Below, in pieces: positions 55,807 through 64,000 of a DNA stretch of 64,000 bases. How positions within the stretch are numbered: the first letter of the stretch is position 1; every line of letters begins with the position of its first letter. Source of the stretch: Pseudodesulfovibrio pelocollis (GTDB lineage Bacteria; Desulfobacterota; Desulfovibrionia; Desulfovibrionales; Desulfovibrionaceae); assembly GCF_030282845.1 (NCBI RefSeq), contig NZ_JASTWE010000003.1:1-64000 (forward strand), written 5' to 3'. The notes under the pieces were generated by a model, which did no database searches, was not told the DNA's origin, and was given only the letters and a program-made list of their open reading frames with translations. Both the position numbers and the translations under genes were made by a program.

Positions 55807-57978
55807 TCACTCCCCGGCGGGCAGGCGGATGATGAAGGTCGTGCCCCTGCCCGGCTCGGATTCCACGTCGATGACGCCGCCGTGCCGCTCCACAATGATG
55901 TCGTGCACGATGGCGAGGCCCTGGCCTGTCCCCTTGCCCACCTCCTTGGTGGTGAAGAAGGGGTTGAATATCTTGTCGCGTATCTCGGGACTGATGCCCG
56001 TGCCGGTGTCGGCGATGGAGATGATCACCTCGCGGTCGCCCCGGCGGGTGGCGATGGTGATGGTCCCCTTTTCCCCTGAATTGCCCACCACGTCGCCAAT
56101 GGCCTGGGCCGCGTTGACCAGGATGTTCAGGAACACCTGGTTGATGTCGCCGGGCAGGCACTGGACCATGGGCAGGGCGTCGAAGTCCGTGACCACTTCG
56201 GCCACGTACTTCCACTCGTTCTTGGCCACGATGATGGTGTTTTCCAGGGCCGCGTTGATGTCCACGGCCTTCTTCTCGCCGTCGCCGGGGTGGGCGAAGT
56301 TCTTCATGGCCCGGACGATGGTGGCCACGCGCTTGGTGCCGCCCAGGGCGCGCTCGCACGCCTTGGGCACCTCTTCGAGCACGAAATCGAGATCAGCGGT
56401 TTCGCCGAGGGCGTCGATGCGTTCCACCAGATCGGCCCGGAACCCGGCCTCGCGGCAGGCCGCAGCCAGCTGGGCCTGGGCTTCCAGCACCGCCGCCACC
56501 TCGGCAAAGGCCTCCTTGACGAAGAGAACGCTGTCGCCCACGTACTGGATGGGGGTGTTGATCTCATGGGCGATGCCCGAGGCCAGTTCGCCCACGGATT
56601 CGAGCTTCTGGGCGATGTGCAGCCGCCGCTCCAGGTTCTTGCGCTCGGTGATGTCAAGGACGATGACCCCGATGTGGTCCTCGCCCCGCAACTCCATGGG
56701 CACCAGATACCGGGCCACGGGAAAGGACTGCCCGTCGGTGTGCCGGGCAACGCCCTCCACGTAGGTGTTGTTCCTGATGGCCCGGGGGCAGAGCAGGTCC
56801 TCAAGCTGGTCCGCGACATTGGCAAAGGCCTCGGAACACGGCCTGTCCGCCAACTGCCAGGGCGAGAACCCGAACATGGCGTGGACCACGCTGTTTGACT
56901 TGACCACATGCCCGGTGCGCGGATTGAGGATGAAGAAGGCCGCGCCGATGCCCTCCAGCAGGGCCGACACCAGCTGGCCGGACTCCCGGGCCTCGATCTC
57001 GGACTCGCGCCGCTCGCGGATCTCTATGGAGAGTTGCACGGTGCGCATCTTGAGGTCCGCCGTGCGCTTCTCCACCTCCTTCTCCAGTTCGTCGCGCAGG
57101 GCCTGGAGCCTGACGTTGGGCACGATGTAGAGCTTGTTGCCGACAAGATGGATGACGAACATGAGCAGGAGCGCCCCCACCCCCAGGGTGGCAACCATGC
57201 CTGCGGCCAGGGTGCGCATCTGGCTGTCCTCCTCGCCGTCGGGGATGGCGACCTCAAGTGAGACACCCCGGTAGGCAGTGTCCTGCCGGAAGACACTCAC
57301 CGGCTCCGAGACCGGCGCGGAAGCGATGACGGGCACGCCATTGAGCAGGATGGACACCCCCGCCGAACCGTTGCCCGTCAGCCACGCCTGGCCGGGGTCC
57401 AGGGGCACGAAGGCGCAGAGCAGGCCCGCCGGGAGCCCCCCCCGCAGCACCGGCATGGCGAGCCGCCACAGGTTCACGCCGTCGCGGTCCATGACCAGGG
57501 ACACGGTGCCCGATTGGGCGGCCACAAGCTCGTCAAAGGTCCTTCCGCGCGGCACCAGGGCTTTGGCCCGGCGGTCTGTCGCATGGAGCGGGAAGCCGTC
57601 TGCGTCCTGAAGGGTGAAGGCCGCGTGGCTGTCAAGCAGGAACAGGGAGTGCATGATCCCCTTGAGCCGGTCACCCTCGCCCGGCCGGGCCAGCCCCTCG
57701 GCCAGGGCCGGCAGCCGGGAGAACTCGCCCAGCAGGACCAGCCCGGCCGACTGGTGGGCCTCCAGCGCCTGCCTGCGAAAATCCAGCTCGCAGCGGGCAC
57801 GCTCGGCCTGCATCCGCCGCGCCTTGCCATCGATGAAATGAAAAATGACGTACAGCCCCACCGCCAACTGGAACAGGAAAAAACCGACCACGCCCCAATT
57901 GAACAGCCTGGACAGGGAAACCTGTCCGCCTTTGTCCGTCACCGCACCGGCCTTGTCGTGGGTGTCCGCATTCGTCAT
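55807..57978 (-). CDS. Membrane sensor histidine kinase with PAS domain
   Basis: 723 residues. Helix 1 (about 28-48), a periplasmic sensor region (about 50-255), helix 2 (about 258-280), a long coiled coil, a PAS domain (about 335-455; GIGAAFFILNPRTGHVVKSN), and a kinase core of the HEINTP type (GIAHEINTPIQYV; HATPase GTGQGLAIVHDIIVERHGG). It is the likely phosphodonor for the three neighbouring receivers. It uses the four-helix HisKA_4-like variant often seen in Desulfovibrio. Confidence 0.88.
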   Translation of the reverse strand: MTNADTHDKAGAVTDKGGQVSLSRLFNWGVVGFFLFQLAVGLYVIFHFIDGKARRMQAERARCELDFRRQALEAHQSAGLVLLGEFSRLPALAEGLARPGEGDRLKGIMHSLFLLDSHAAFTLQDADGFPLHATDRRAKALVPRGRTFDELVAAQSGTVSLVMDRDGVNLWRLAMPVLRGGLPAGLLCAFVPLDPGQAWLTGNGSAGVSILLNGVPVIASAPVSEPVSVFRQDTAYRGVSLEVAIPDGEEDSQMRTLAAGMVATLGVGALLLMFVIHLVGNKLYIVPNVRLQALRDELEKEVEKRTADLKMRTVQLSIEIRERRESEIEARESGQLVSALLEGIGAAFFILNPRTGHVVKSNSVVHAMFGFSPWQLADRPCSEAFANVADQLEDLLCPRAIRNNTYVEGVARHTDGQSFPVARYLVPMELRGEDHIGVIVLDITERKNLERRLHIAQKLESVGELASGIAHEINTPIQYVGDSVLFVKEAFAEVAAVLEAQAQLAAACREAGFRADLVERIDALGETADLDFVLEEVPKACERALGGTKRVATIVRAMKNFAHPGDGEKKAVDINAALENTIIVAKNEWKYVAEVVTDFDALPMVQCLPGDINQVFLNILVNAAQAIGDVVGNSGEKGTITIATRRGDREVIISIADTGTGISPEIRDKIFNPFFTTKEVGKGTGQGLAIVHDIIVERHGGVIDVESEPGRGTTFIIRLPAGE

Positions 57979-58026
57979 TGATTCGCACCTGCCTGATGAG
58001 TGTTCCCGGCCACGCGGTCCGGACCG

Positions 58027-59175
58027 TTATCCCCGCTGCTCGGGCACGAGCACCTTGAAGGGCTGGCGAATGGTGCCGCGCAACTGAAACGCCTTGAGCT
58101 TGGCGATGATGCTGTGGGTCACCTCCATGCTCTTGCGGCAGAGCACCAGCCCTGACGCGTCCGTCACCGGCTCGTCCAGGATGATGCCGGGCCACAGCTC
58201 GTCGATGGTCATCTCGGCCAGGGAGTAGTGGGCCTCCTTGCCGAGGCTTCCCTCCAGATAGTAGAGCAGCTCGGGATCATACCGGTCGATGTGCTCCTCC
58301 AGGGCGGCAAAGGCAGCGCTGGGTTTGCCCGTGCGCATCAGGGCCGTGTCGTAGTCGAGCACCAGCTTGAGCATCCTGGACCCCAGGGGAATGGCCTCCC
58401 CCTTGACCGAATCCAGGGGAACGCCCGTGCCGTCGTAGTTCTTTTCCTGGTAGGCGATGATCTGGGCGACCTTTTCCATGCGCGGAATCTTCTTGAGCAT
58501 CTCTGCCCCGAGGGTCGGGTGCATGGCGAAGAGTTGCAGCTCCTCGCCCTCCAGCGGCCGCCCCGCCTGGAGCTTGGCCAGGGTCCTGTCCGGCAGCAGG
58601 ATGCAGCCGAGCTGGGAGAGCATTCCGGCCATTTCATAGAGCCAGCCGGTCTTCAGATTCATCTGCTCCACCAGGTAGCCCATGTGGCGCTTGATCCGCT
58701 GCGAGCGGCCAAAGGCCTCGGGATTGACCAGGGAGACGATCTCGGTGAGCAGTTCCACCGTGCCCTTGAGGGTCTGATTGAGCAGCACCTTTTCGGCCAC
58801 CACCAGCCGGTGCTGGCGCAACGCCGCATTGATGGCGCGCTCCAGGTCGTCCAGCGGGCAGGGCTTGAGCAGAAAGCGGTAGAGCTGGCCCCGGTTGACC
58901 GCGTCCATGGCCAGGGTGAAGTCGCCATGGCCGGTGAGCATGATGCGCACCGTGGTCGGGGCCAGGGTCTGGATCTCGGCGAGCAGGTCCATGCCCGATT
59001 TGCCCGGCATCTTCTGGTCCGAGACCACCACGGCGTATTTCTCGCCGGACTTGATCTTGTCCAGGGCCTCGTCCGCGCCCTCGGCCAAGTCGAGTTCGAA
59101 CTTCTTGCGGAAGCTGGCCCGGAAGGTCTTGAGGATGTTCGGGTCGTCGTCAACAAACAGTACACGTTCGGCCAT
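58027..59175 (-). CDS. Response regulator with degenerate HD-GYP-like output (second)
   Basis: 382 residues, paralogous to the protein encoded at 53460. Receiver: VLFVDDDPN, VVVSDQKMPGKSG, FLLKPCPLDD. Output: MAGMLSQLGCILLPDRTL replaces the HD segment, yet EKNYDGTGVPL still resembles the HHEKWDGSGYP stretch. Catalysis is unlikely. ATG 59175 has GAGG five nt upstream. First gene of the minus-strand signalling set; divergent from the sigma-54 activator. Confidence 0.82.
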   Translation of the reverse strand: MAERVLFVDDDPNILKTFRASFRKKFELDLAEGADEALDKIKSGEKYAVVVSDQKMPGKSGMDLLAEIQTLAPTTVRIMLTGHGDFTLAMDAVNRGQLYRFLLKPCPLDDLERAINAALRQHRLVVAEKVLLNQTLKGTVELLTEIVSLVNPEAFGRSQRIKRHMGYLVEQMNLKTGWLYEMAGMLSQLGCILLPDRTLAKLQAGRPLEGEELQLFAMHPTLGAEMLKKIPRMEKVAQIIAYQEKNYDGTGVPLDSVKGEAIPLGSRMLKLVLDYDTALMRTGKPSAAFAALEEHIDRYDPELLYYLEGSLGKEAHYSLAEMTIDELWPGIILDEPVTDASGLVLCRKSMEVTHSIIAKLKAFQLRGTIRQPFKVLVPEQRG

Positions 59176-59414
59176 GCGGACCTCGCTCCCACCGCGCCCG
59201 CCGCCAAGGGCGCGAAAAAGGTTTCCGACAGAAGGAGACCATAGAACAATCTGTGTCATTTGGGAATTATAAGCAAGCCGTGGCGACAAAATTTCGATTC
59301 CGGCCCCCGGGGAGCCCGCGTTTGGCGTTGTCCCCGGCCGCGTTTGCCGGTATGGCTGGGCAGACCGGCGGCCACCCTGACAGTGGCCGCGCCCGGACGC
59401 GAGGTGAACGTCCC

Positions 59415-60812
<1,398 letters not shown>

Positions 60813-60835
60813 GTCCCGCCCGGCAAGTCCTGAAA

Positions 60836-60860
60836 GTTCCTCTTTTCCAAAAACAGGAAC
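60836..60860. promoter_or_regulatory. 25-bp palindrome, candidate enhancer site
   Basis: GTTCCTCTTTT (60836-60846) and AAAACAGGAAC (60850-60860) are inverted arms with one mismatch. The centre is about 210 bp before the sigma-54 promoter at 61051, a normal enhancer distance. There is no T-run, so it is unlikely to be only a terminator. Confidence 0.6.
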
Positions 60861-61050
60861 AAAAATTTCTTATTCCGATTCAACACACTGTGATAAATGA
60901 TGTTTTTTCAATCGGATCAGCAGCATTCCCCGCGCACCACGCCCATGACGCCCCGGCAGGGGCCACCGCCGAGGCAAACAGGAACCAGCAGTTCCTGTGC
61001 GCGCCCCCTTTCCCACTGTCTTATCTTTTTATTTCATACCTTTGCGCCCG

Positions 61051-61067
61051 TGGCACGGTGTCTGCTT
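61051..61067 (+). promoter_or_regulatory. Sigma-54 (-24/-12) promoter
   Basis: TGGCACGGTGTCTGCTT has GG and GC separated by exactly 10 nt and matches the consensus TGGCACG-N4-TTGC except for one base. It lies 36 bp before the start codon at 61103. Confidence 0.85.
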
Positions 61068-61102
61068 ATTGGAGCCGTCCGCCATGGCAGCGGGAGGAGA
61101 TC

Positions 61103-61378
61103 ATGCAGCACCACGCCGACGCCACATCTGCCCGCAGGGAGACCATCAGCGGATTCATCGTGCCCATGCAGTGGGACGAGCAGTTCCGCGTGACCGAGGT
61201 GCTCATCGCCTGCGAGGCCGAGCGAGACGTGCAGGTGGCCAATCTGCACACCTTTCCGGATCTGGTCTCGCTGGCCCGCACCCGGGCGTCTGTCACCGGC
61301 ACCGTGCGCCGCGTGGGCAACGTGGAGACCATTCATGTGGAGAGCTTCACCCCCGTGGAAGCCATGGAGCCCCGGTAG
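61103..61378 (+). CDS. Small uncharacterised protein (OB-fold-like)
   Basis: 91 residues, not recognised. Beta-rich pattern: ETISGFIVPMQWDEQFRVTEVLI, VANLHTFPDLVSLA, ASVTGTVRRVGNVETIHVESF. The last block resembles that in the 90-residue protein encoded at 62055. GGAGGAG lies just before ATG 61103, under the sigma-54 promoter. Confidence 0.75.
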   Translation: MQHHADATSARRETISGFIVPMQWDEQFRVTEVLIACEAERDVQVANLHTFPDLVSLARTRASVTGTVRRVGNVETIHVESFTPVEAMEPR

Positions 61379-61455
61379 CCCATGCCGTCCTGGACCGATA
61401 TGGCCAGGCGGGCAGTGTCTCCCGTCCCCCTCAACCAAAGCACCGCCCGGGCGGC

Positions 61456-62031
61456 ATGAACATCATGGATAACGCCATCACCGATCAGGACAGCAGGCAG
61501 ACGACCGAGTGCGAGGTGCGCATATCGACCGGGGTGGCCCCGGAGGATGTGGAATCCCTGCTCGACATGGCCGCCGCCTGCGGCATGTTCAACAACGACG
61601 AACTGAGCACCGCCGAGGGCATGGTCTGGGACTGCGCCTATCAGGGCGACAGCGATGCCTGCCGCTTCATTCAGGCCAGGACCAACGAAACGGACGGCGA
61701 CACTCTGGCAGGGTTTCTCTGCTACGGCGCCATCGCCCAGTGGCCCGACAGCTTCGAGCTCATCGGCATCTCGGTGACGCCCCGGCTCCAGCGCCAGGGC
61801 ATCGGCTCGGCCATGCTCGCCGAGATGGAGCGCCAGGCGGCGGCCAGGGGAGCCAAACGCATCCTCGTCGAGACCGAAGGCGGACGGACCTTCGAGGCCG
61901 CCCGCACGTTTTACGAAGCCAACGGCTACGACAGGGAAGACAGATTCCTTCGACAATTCATTCCCAAGGAGGGCGGCGTGGTCTACCGCAAGGACTTCGA
62001 GTCCGACGCCCAAGAACGCCAGCCCCAATAA
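61456..62031 (+). CDS. GNAT-family N-acetyltransferase
   Basis: 191 residues. The acetyl-CoA loop is RLQRQGIGSAMLAEMERQAAARG (in outline QRQGIGSAM), preceded by the ELIGISVTP strand and followed by ILVETEGGRTFEAARTFYEANGY. The substrate is unknown. Start ATG 61456 (or 61465) has a weak ribosome site. It is the second gene of the sigma-54-controlled cluster. Confidence 0.82.
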   Translation: MNIMDNAITDQDSRQTTECEVRISTGVAPEDVESLLDMAAACGMFNNDELSTAEGMVWDCAYQGDSDACRFIQARTNETDGDTLAGFLCYGAIAQWPDSFELIGISVTPRLQRQGIGSAMLAEMERQAAARGAKRILVETEGGRTFEAARTFYEANGYDREDRFLRQFIPKEGGVVYRKDFESDAQERQPQ

Positions 62032-62054
62032 CGGACACAGGGAGAACAAGCGAC

Positions 62055-62327
62055 GTGTCAGCAGATTGTTACGACGACACCATCTACGGGCAGATCCTGC
62101 CCGTGGAGCGTGAGGACGACGACGAGGCCGGACTGATGATCCTGGTGGACGGCGAGGAAGAATTCCTCGTGGAGCCCGACAAGAACGGCCTGAAGCTCAT
62201 GGACCACATGGACCAGTGGGTCACGGCCCAGGGCACGGTCACCGAGGAGGGTGACGAACTGCTCATCCGGGTGCGCGACTTCACCCTTGATGACGACTGG
62301 AACTTCGGGGACGACGACAACTGGTGA
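62055..62327 (+). CDS. Small acidic protein, paralogue of the 61103 product
   Basis: 90 residues, not recognised. Starts at GTG 62055 with GGGAG about 10 nt upstream. Very acidic, with EREDDDEAGLMILVDGEEEFLVEPDKNG, then WVTAQGTVTEEGDELLIRVRDF and a tail DDDWNFGDDDNW. The second block lines up with the C-terminal half of the 91-residue protein. An OB-like barrel is my inference. Confidence 0.72.
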   Translation: MSADCYDDTIYGQILPVEREDDDEAGLMILVDGEEEFLVEPDKNGLKLMDHMDQWVTAQGTVTEEGDELLIRVRDFTLDDDWNFGDDDNW

Positions 62328-62389
62328 CGCCGTCCCGCGTCAATCCGACCTTGAACCGGCCGCGACCGCACCATCAAGCGAGAAAAACA

Positions 62390-63040
62390 GTGATCCATCC
62401 GAACACGGAAATCCGCTTCGTCAACGCGCAAATCGGCTATGGCGTGTTCGCCACGGCGGACATCCCCCGCGGGACCATCGTCTACGTCAAGGACCGCCTG
62501 GAGATCGAGCTGTCTGAAAAGGACTTCAACGCCCTGGACGAGTGCCACAGAGCCCTTGCGGGCAAATACTCCTACATGGACGAAAACGGCGTGCGCATCC
62601 TCAGCTGGGACCACGCCAAATACGTCAACCACCGGTGCGACTGCAACACCATGAGCACCGGCTACGGGTTCGAGATCGCCATCCGCAACATCTGGAAGGG
62701 CGAGGAAATCAGCGACGAGTACGGCCTCTTCAACATCGAGGAGGAGATTCCCCTGGCCTGCGGCTGCCCCAATTGCCGAAAAGCGTTGCGCCCGGACGAT
62801 ATAGAGCGCTATCATGGGGTGTGGGACATGCAGATCATCTCGGCCCTGGACAAAGCCACCGACGTGCACCAGCCCCTGATGGAATTCATGGACCCTGACG
62901 CCCGGCGTCGGCTGCGCGCCTATCTCTGCGGCGACGAGCCATACACCTCGGTACTGACCCTCAAGTGCCGCCGGGGGGGCATCGACGGCCACGCCTGCGC
63001 CGAACCGGCGCTCTCCGGGGCCGTGGGCCTACGGGGCTAG
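62390..63040 (+). CDS. SET-domain protein (predicted lysine methyltransferase)
   Basis: About 216 residues. SET landmarks: IGYGVFATADIPRGTIVYV at the start, KYVNHRCDCNT (NHxC) and GEEISDEYGL (ELxxDY-like), then a post-SET cysteine motif CGCPNCRK. It should methylate a protein lysine with SAM. GTG 62390 begins directly at the domain; a GTG at 62324 overlapping the previous stop would add 22 residues. Fourth gene of the cluster. Confidence 0.82.
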   Translation: MIHPNTEIRFVNAQIGYGVFATADIPRGTIVYVKDRLEIELSEKDFNALDECHRALAGKYSYMDENGVRILSWDHAKYVNHRCDCNTMSTGYGFEIAIRNIWKGEEISDEYGLFNIEEEIPLACGCPNCRKALRPDDIERYHGVWDMQIISALDKATDVHQPLMEFMDPDARRRLRAYLCGDEPYTSVLTLKCRRGGIDGHACAEPALSGAVGLRG

Positions 63041-63121
63041 CGCCACGCGCCTTGCGGCGGCCGCCCCGGCGACCTGAAAACGACCGCCGGAGCCGGCGCA
63101 CGATCACGGGAGGCAACGCCT

Positions 63122-64000
63122 TTGGGTCTGATTCGCCTGCTGCTCGCCATCGCGGTGCTCAACTCCCACTTCACGGTGTCCGGGCTGCCCATGGTCCGGG
63201 GCCACGAAGCGGTGCTGGCCTTCTTCGCCATCTCGGGCTTCTACATGGCCCTGATCCTCGACACACGCTATGCCTCGGCCCGGCGCTTCTACCTCTCCCG
63301 GTTCCTGACCCTCTACCCGGCCTATGTCCTGGCCGTGGCCGTGGCCATCGGGCTGCTTATCTCCTTTGACATCCACCCCATGACCTCGCGGGCCGAGCTT
63401 TCCAGGCTATTGTCCGACCCGACCGCCTTCCTGGTCATGGCCTGGACATCCCTCGGCGTCGTGGGCCAGGAACTGCTCTTCTGTCTCTCCCAGGCCCCGG
63501 AGGGCGGGCTCCAGTTCATCCCGGCGGCGCGCGACTCCATCTGGCACAGCGCCCCCCTCATCCAGGGCTGGTCCCTGTCCCTTGAGATCATGTTCTACGC
63601 CCTGGCCCCGCTCATGGTCCGCCTGCGCTCGCGCACCCTGGTGGGGCTGGCCTGCGCCAGCTTGGCCCTGCGGCTGGCCGTGCCCCTGGCCGGACCGGAA
63701 AACGTCCTGTTCTTCAAGCGGTTCTTCCCCCTGGAGCTGTGGACCTTTGCCGGGGGCATCCTGGCCTACAGGCTCCACAAGCGGCTGCCCGCCATGCCCG
63801 GGGGCATGGCCGATTACGCGGCCTTTGCCGCCCTGGCCGCAACCGTGCTCCTGGCCGGATGGACCCCTGAACCGGCCAAGCCCTACCTCATGCCCGCAGT
63901 GGTCATGACGACCATGCCCTTTGTCTTCCGCAGCTTCGGCCGGTTCCGGTTCGACCGGTTCGTCGGCAAACTGAGCTATCCCTTCTATCTCTTCCACTAC
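63122..64000 (+). CDS. Acyltransferase 3 family protein, truncated by window end
   Basis: 293 codons to the window edge, no stop. TTG 63122 is preceded by GGGAGG. Start IRLLLAIAVLNSHF and AVLAFFAISGFYMALIL, then RFYLSRFLTLYPAYVLA, follow the OafA/acyltransferase 3 pattern; eight or more helices. It probably O-acylates a surface sugar. It may share transcription with the SET gene 81 bp upstream. Confidence 0.85.
   Translation, partial: MGLIRLLLAIAVLNSHFTVSGLPMVRGHEAVLAFFAISGFYMALILDTRYASARRFYLSRFLTLYPAYVLAVAVAIGLLISFDIHPMTSRAELSRLLSDPTAFLVMAWTSLGVVGQELLFCLSQAPEGGLQFIPAARDSIWHSAPLIQGWSLSLEIMFYALAPLMVRLRSRTLVGLACASLALRLAVPLAGPENVLFFKRFFPLELWTFAGGILAYRLHKRLPAMPGGMADYAAFAALAATVLLAGWTPEPAKPYLMPAVVMTTMPFVFRSFGRFRFDRFVGKLSYPFYLFHY

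Noticed and set aside
60836-60880. Terminator after the sigma-54 activator
   Set aside because: The palindrome is followed by A-rich, not T-rich, sequence, so an operator or enhancer is a better reading.

Overview
This 64 kb window is GC-rich (about two thirds G+C in the genes). It looks like chromosome of an anaerobic sulfate-reducing deltaproteobacterium of the Desulfovibrionales, most like Pseudodesulfovibrio. The grounds are a two-gene mercury-methylation locus (hgcA-hgcB), many PAS-rich two-component proteins, a type III glutamine synthetase, TTG and GTG starts, and ETF/acyl-CoA oxidation genes. Cysteine numbering in HgcA (when counted from an internal GTG) and HgcB matches what I remember for the model methylator Pseudodesulfovibrio mercurii ND132, so the window may come from that species or a close relative. 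This is inference. I see no rRNA, tRNA, CRISPR array, transposase or prophage.

Layout. 1-5.7 kb: a low-GC partial methyltransferase, an acyl-CoA ligase and a hybrid sensor kinase. 5.8-9.7 kb: azlCD amino-acid exporter divergent from a MocR regulator, then rarD. 9.66-11.57 kb: arsR-hgcA-hgcB with a promoter/operator overlapping the arsR start. 11.7-14 kb: a hybrid kinase and a receiver. 14-20.2 kb: etfA, etfB, an ETF:quinone oxidoreductase-like protein and an acyl-CoA dehydrogenase. 20.4-24.3 kb: a very large class I adenylate cyclase with a pentapeptide-repeat insert. 24.3-28.8 kb: znuBC-type permease and ATPase, rhomboid protease, exported NagZ-like hydrolase, META-domain lipoprotein. 28.9-32.6 kb: trpB2 with an apparent transcription attenuator, a sirtuin, and isocitrate dehydrogenase. 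33.5-38.2 kb: glnN, a pseudouridine synthase split in two genes, greA. 38.5-45.7 kb: BMP-type ABC importer in one operon with a 2-hydroxyacid dehydrogenase and glycerate kinase. 45.8-53.4 kb: VanX-like dipeptidase, diguanylate cyclase, PHP-domain protein, modBAC, mntP. 53.5-60.8 kb: three response regulators with HDOD or degenerate HD-GYP outputs, a sensor kinase and a sigma-54 activator. 61-63 kb: a small-protein/GNAT/SET cluster behind a sigma-54 promoter. The window ends inside an acyltransferase.

Most notable result. hgcA is interrupted by an in-frame TGA at 10193-10195. The upstream reading frame overlaps the arsR stop (ATGA) and has a good ribosome-binding site. The conserved HgcA N-terminus begins between the TGA and the first usable downstream start (GTG 10259). 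A perfect 6-bp hairpin sits 12 nt after the TGA with its loop 18 nt away and a G at loop position 2, as expected for a bacterial SECIS element. I therefore read hgcA as a 405-residue selenoprotein with a cysteine-rich N-terminal arm ending in Cys47-Sec48. Other good leads are the tryptophan-codon leader peptide and mutually exclusive hairpins in front of trpB, and an activator/enhancer/sigma-54 promoter set controlling a small uncharacterised cluster. A family of large palindromic elements and a two-gene version of a normally fused RluA protein are also worth following.
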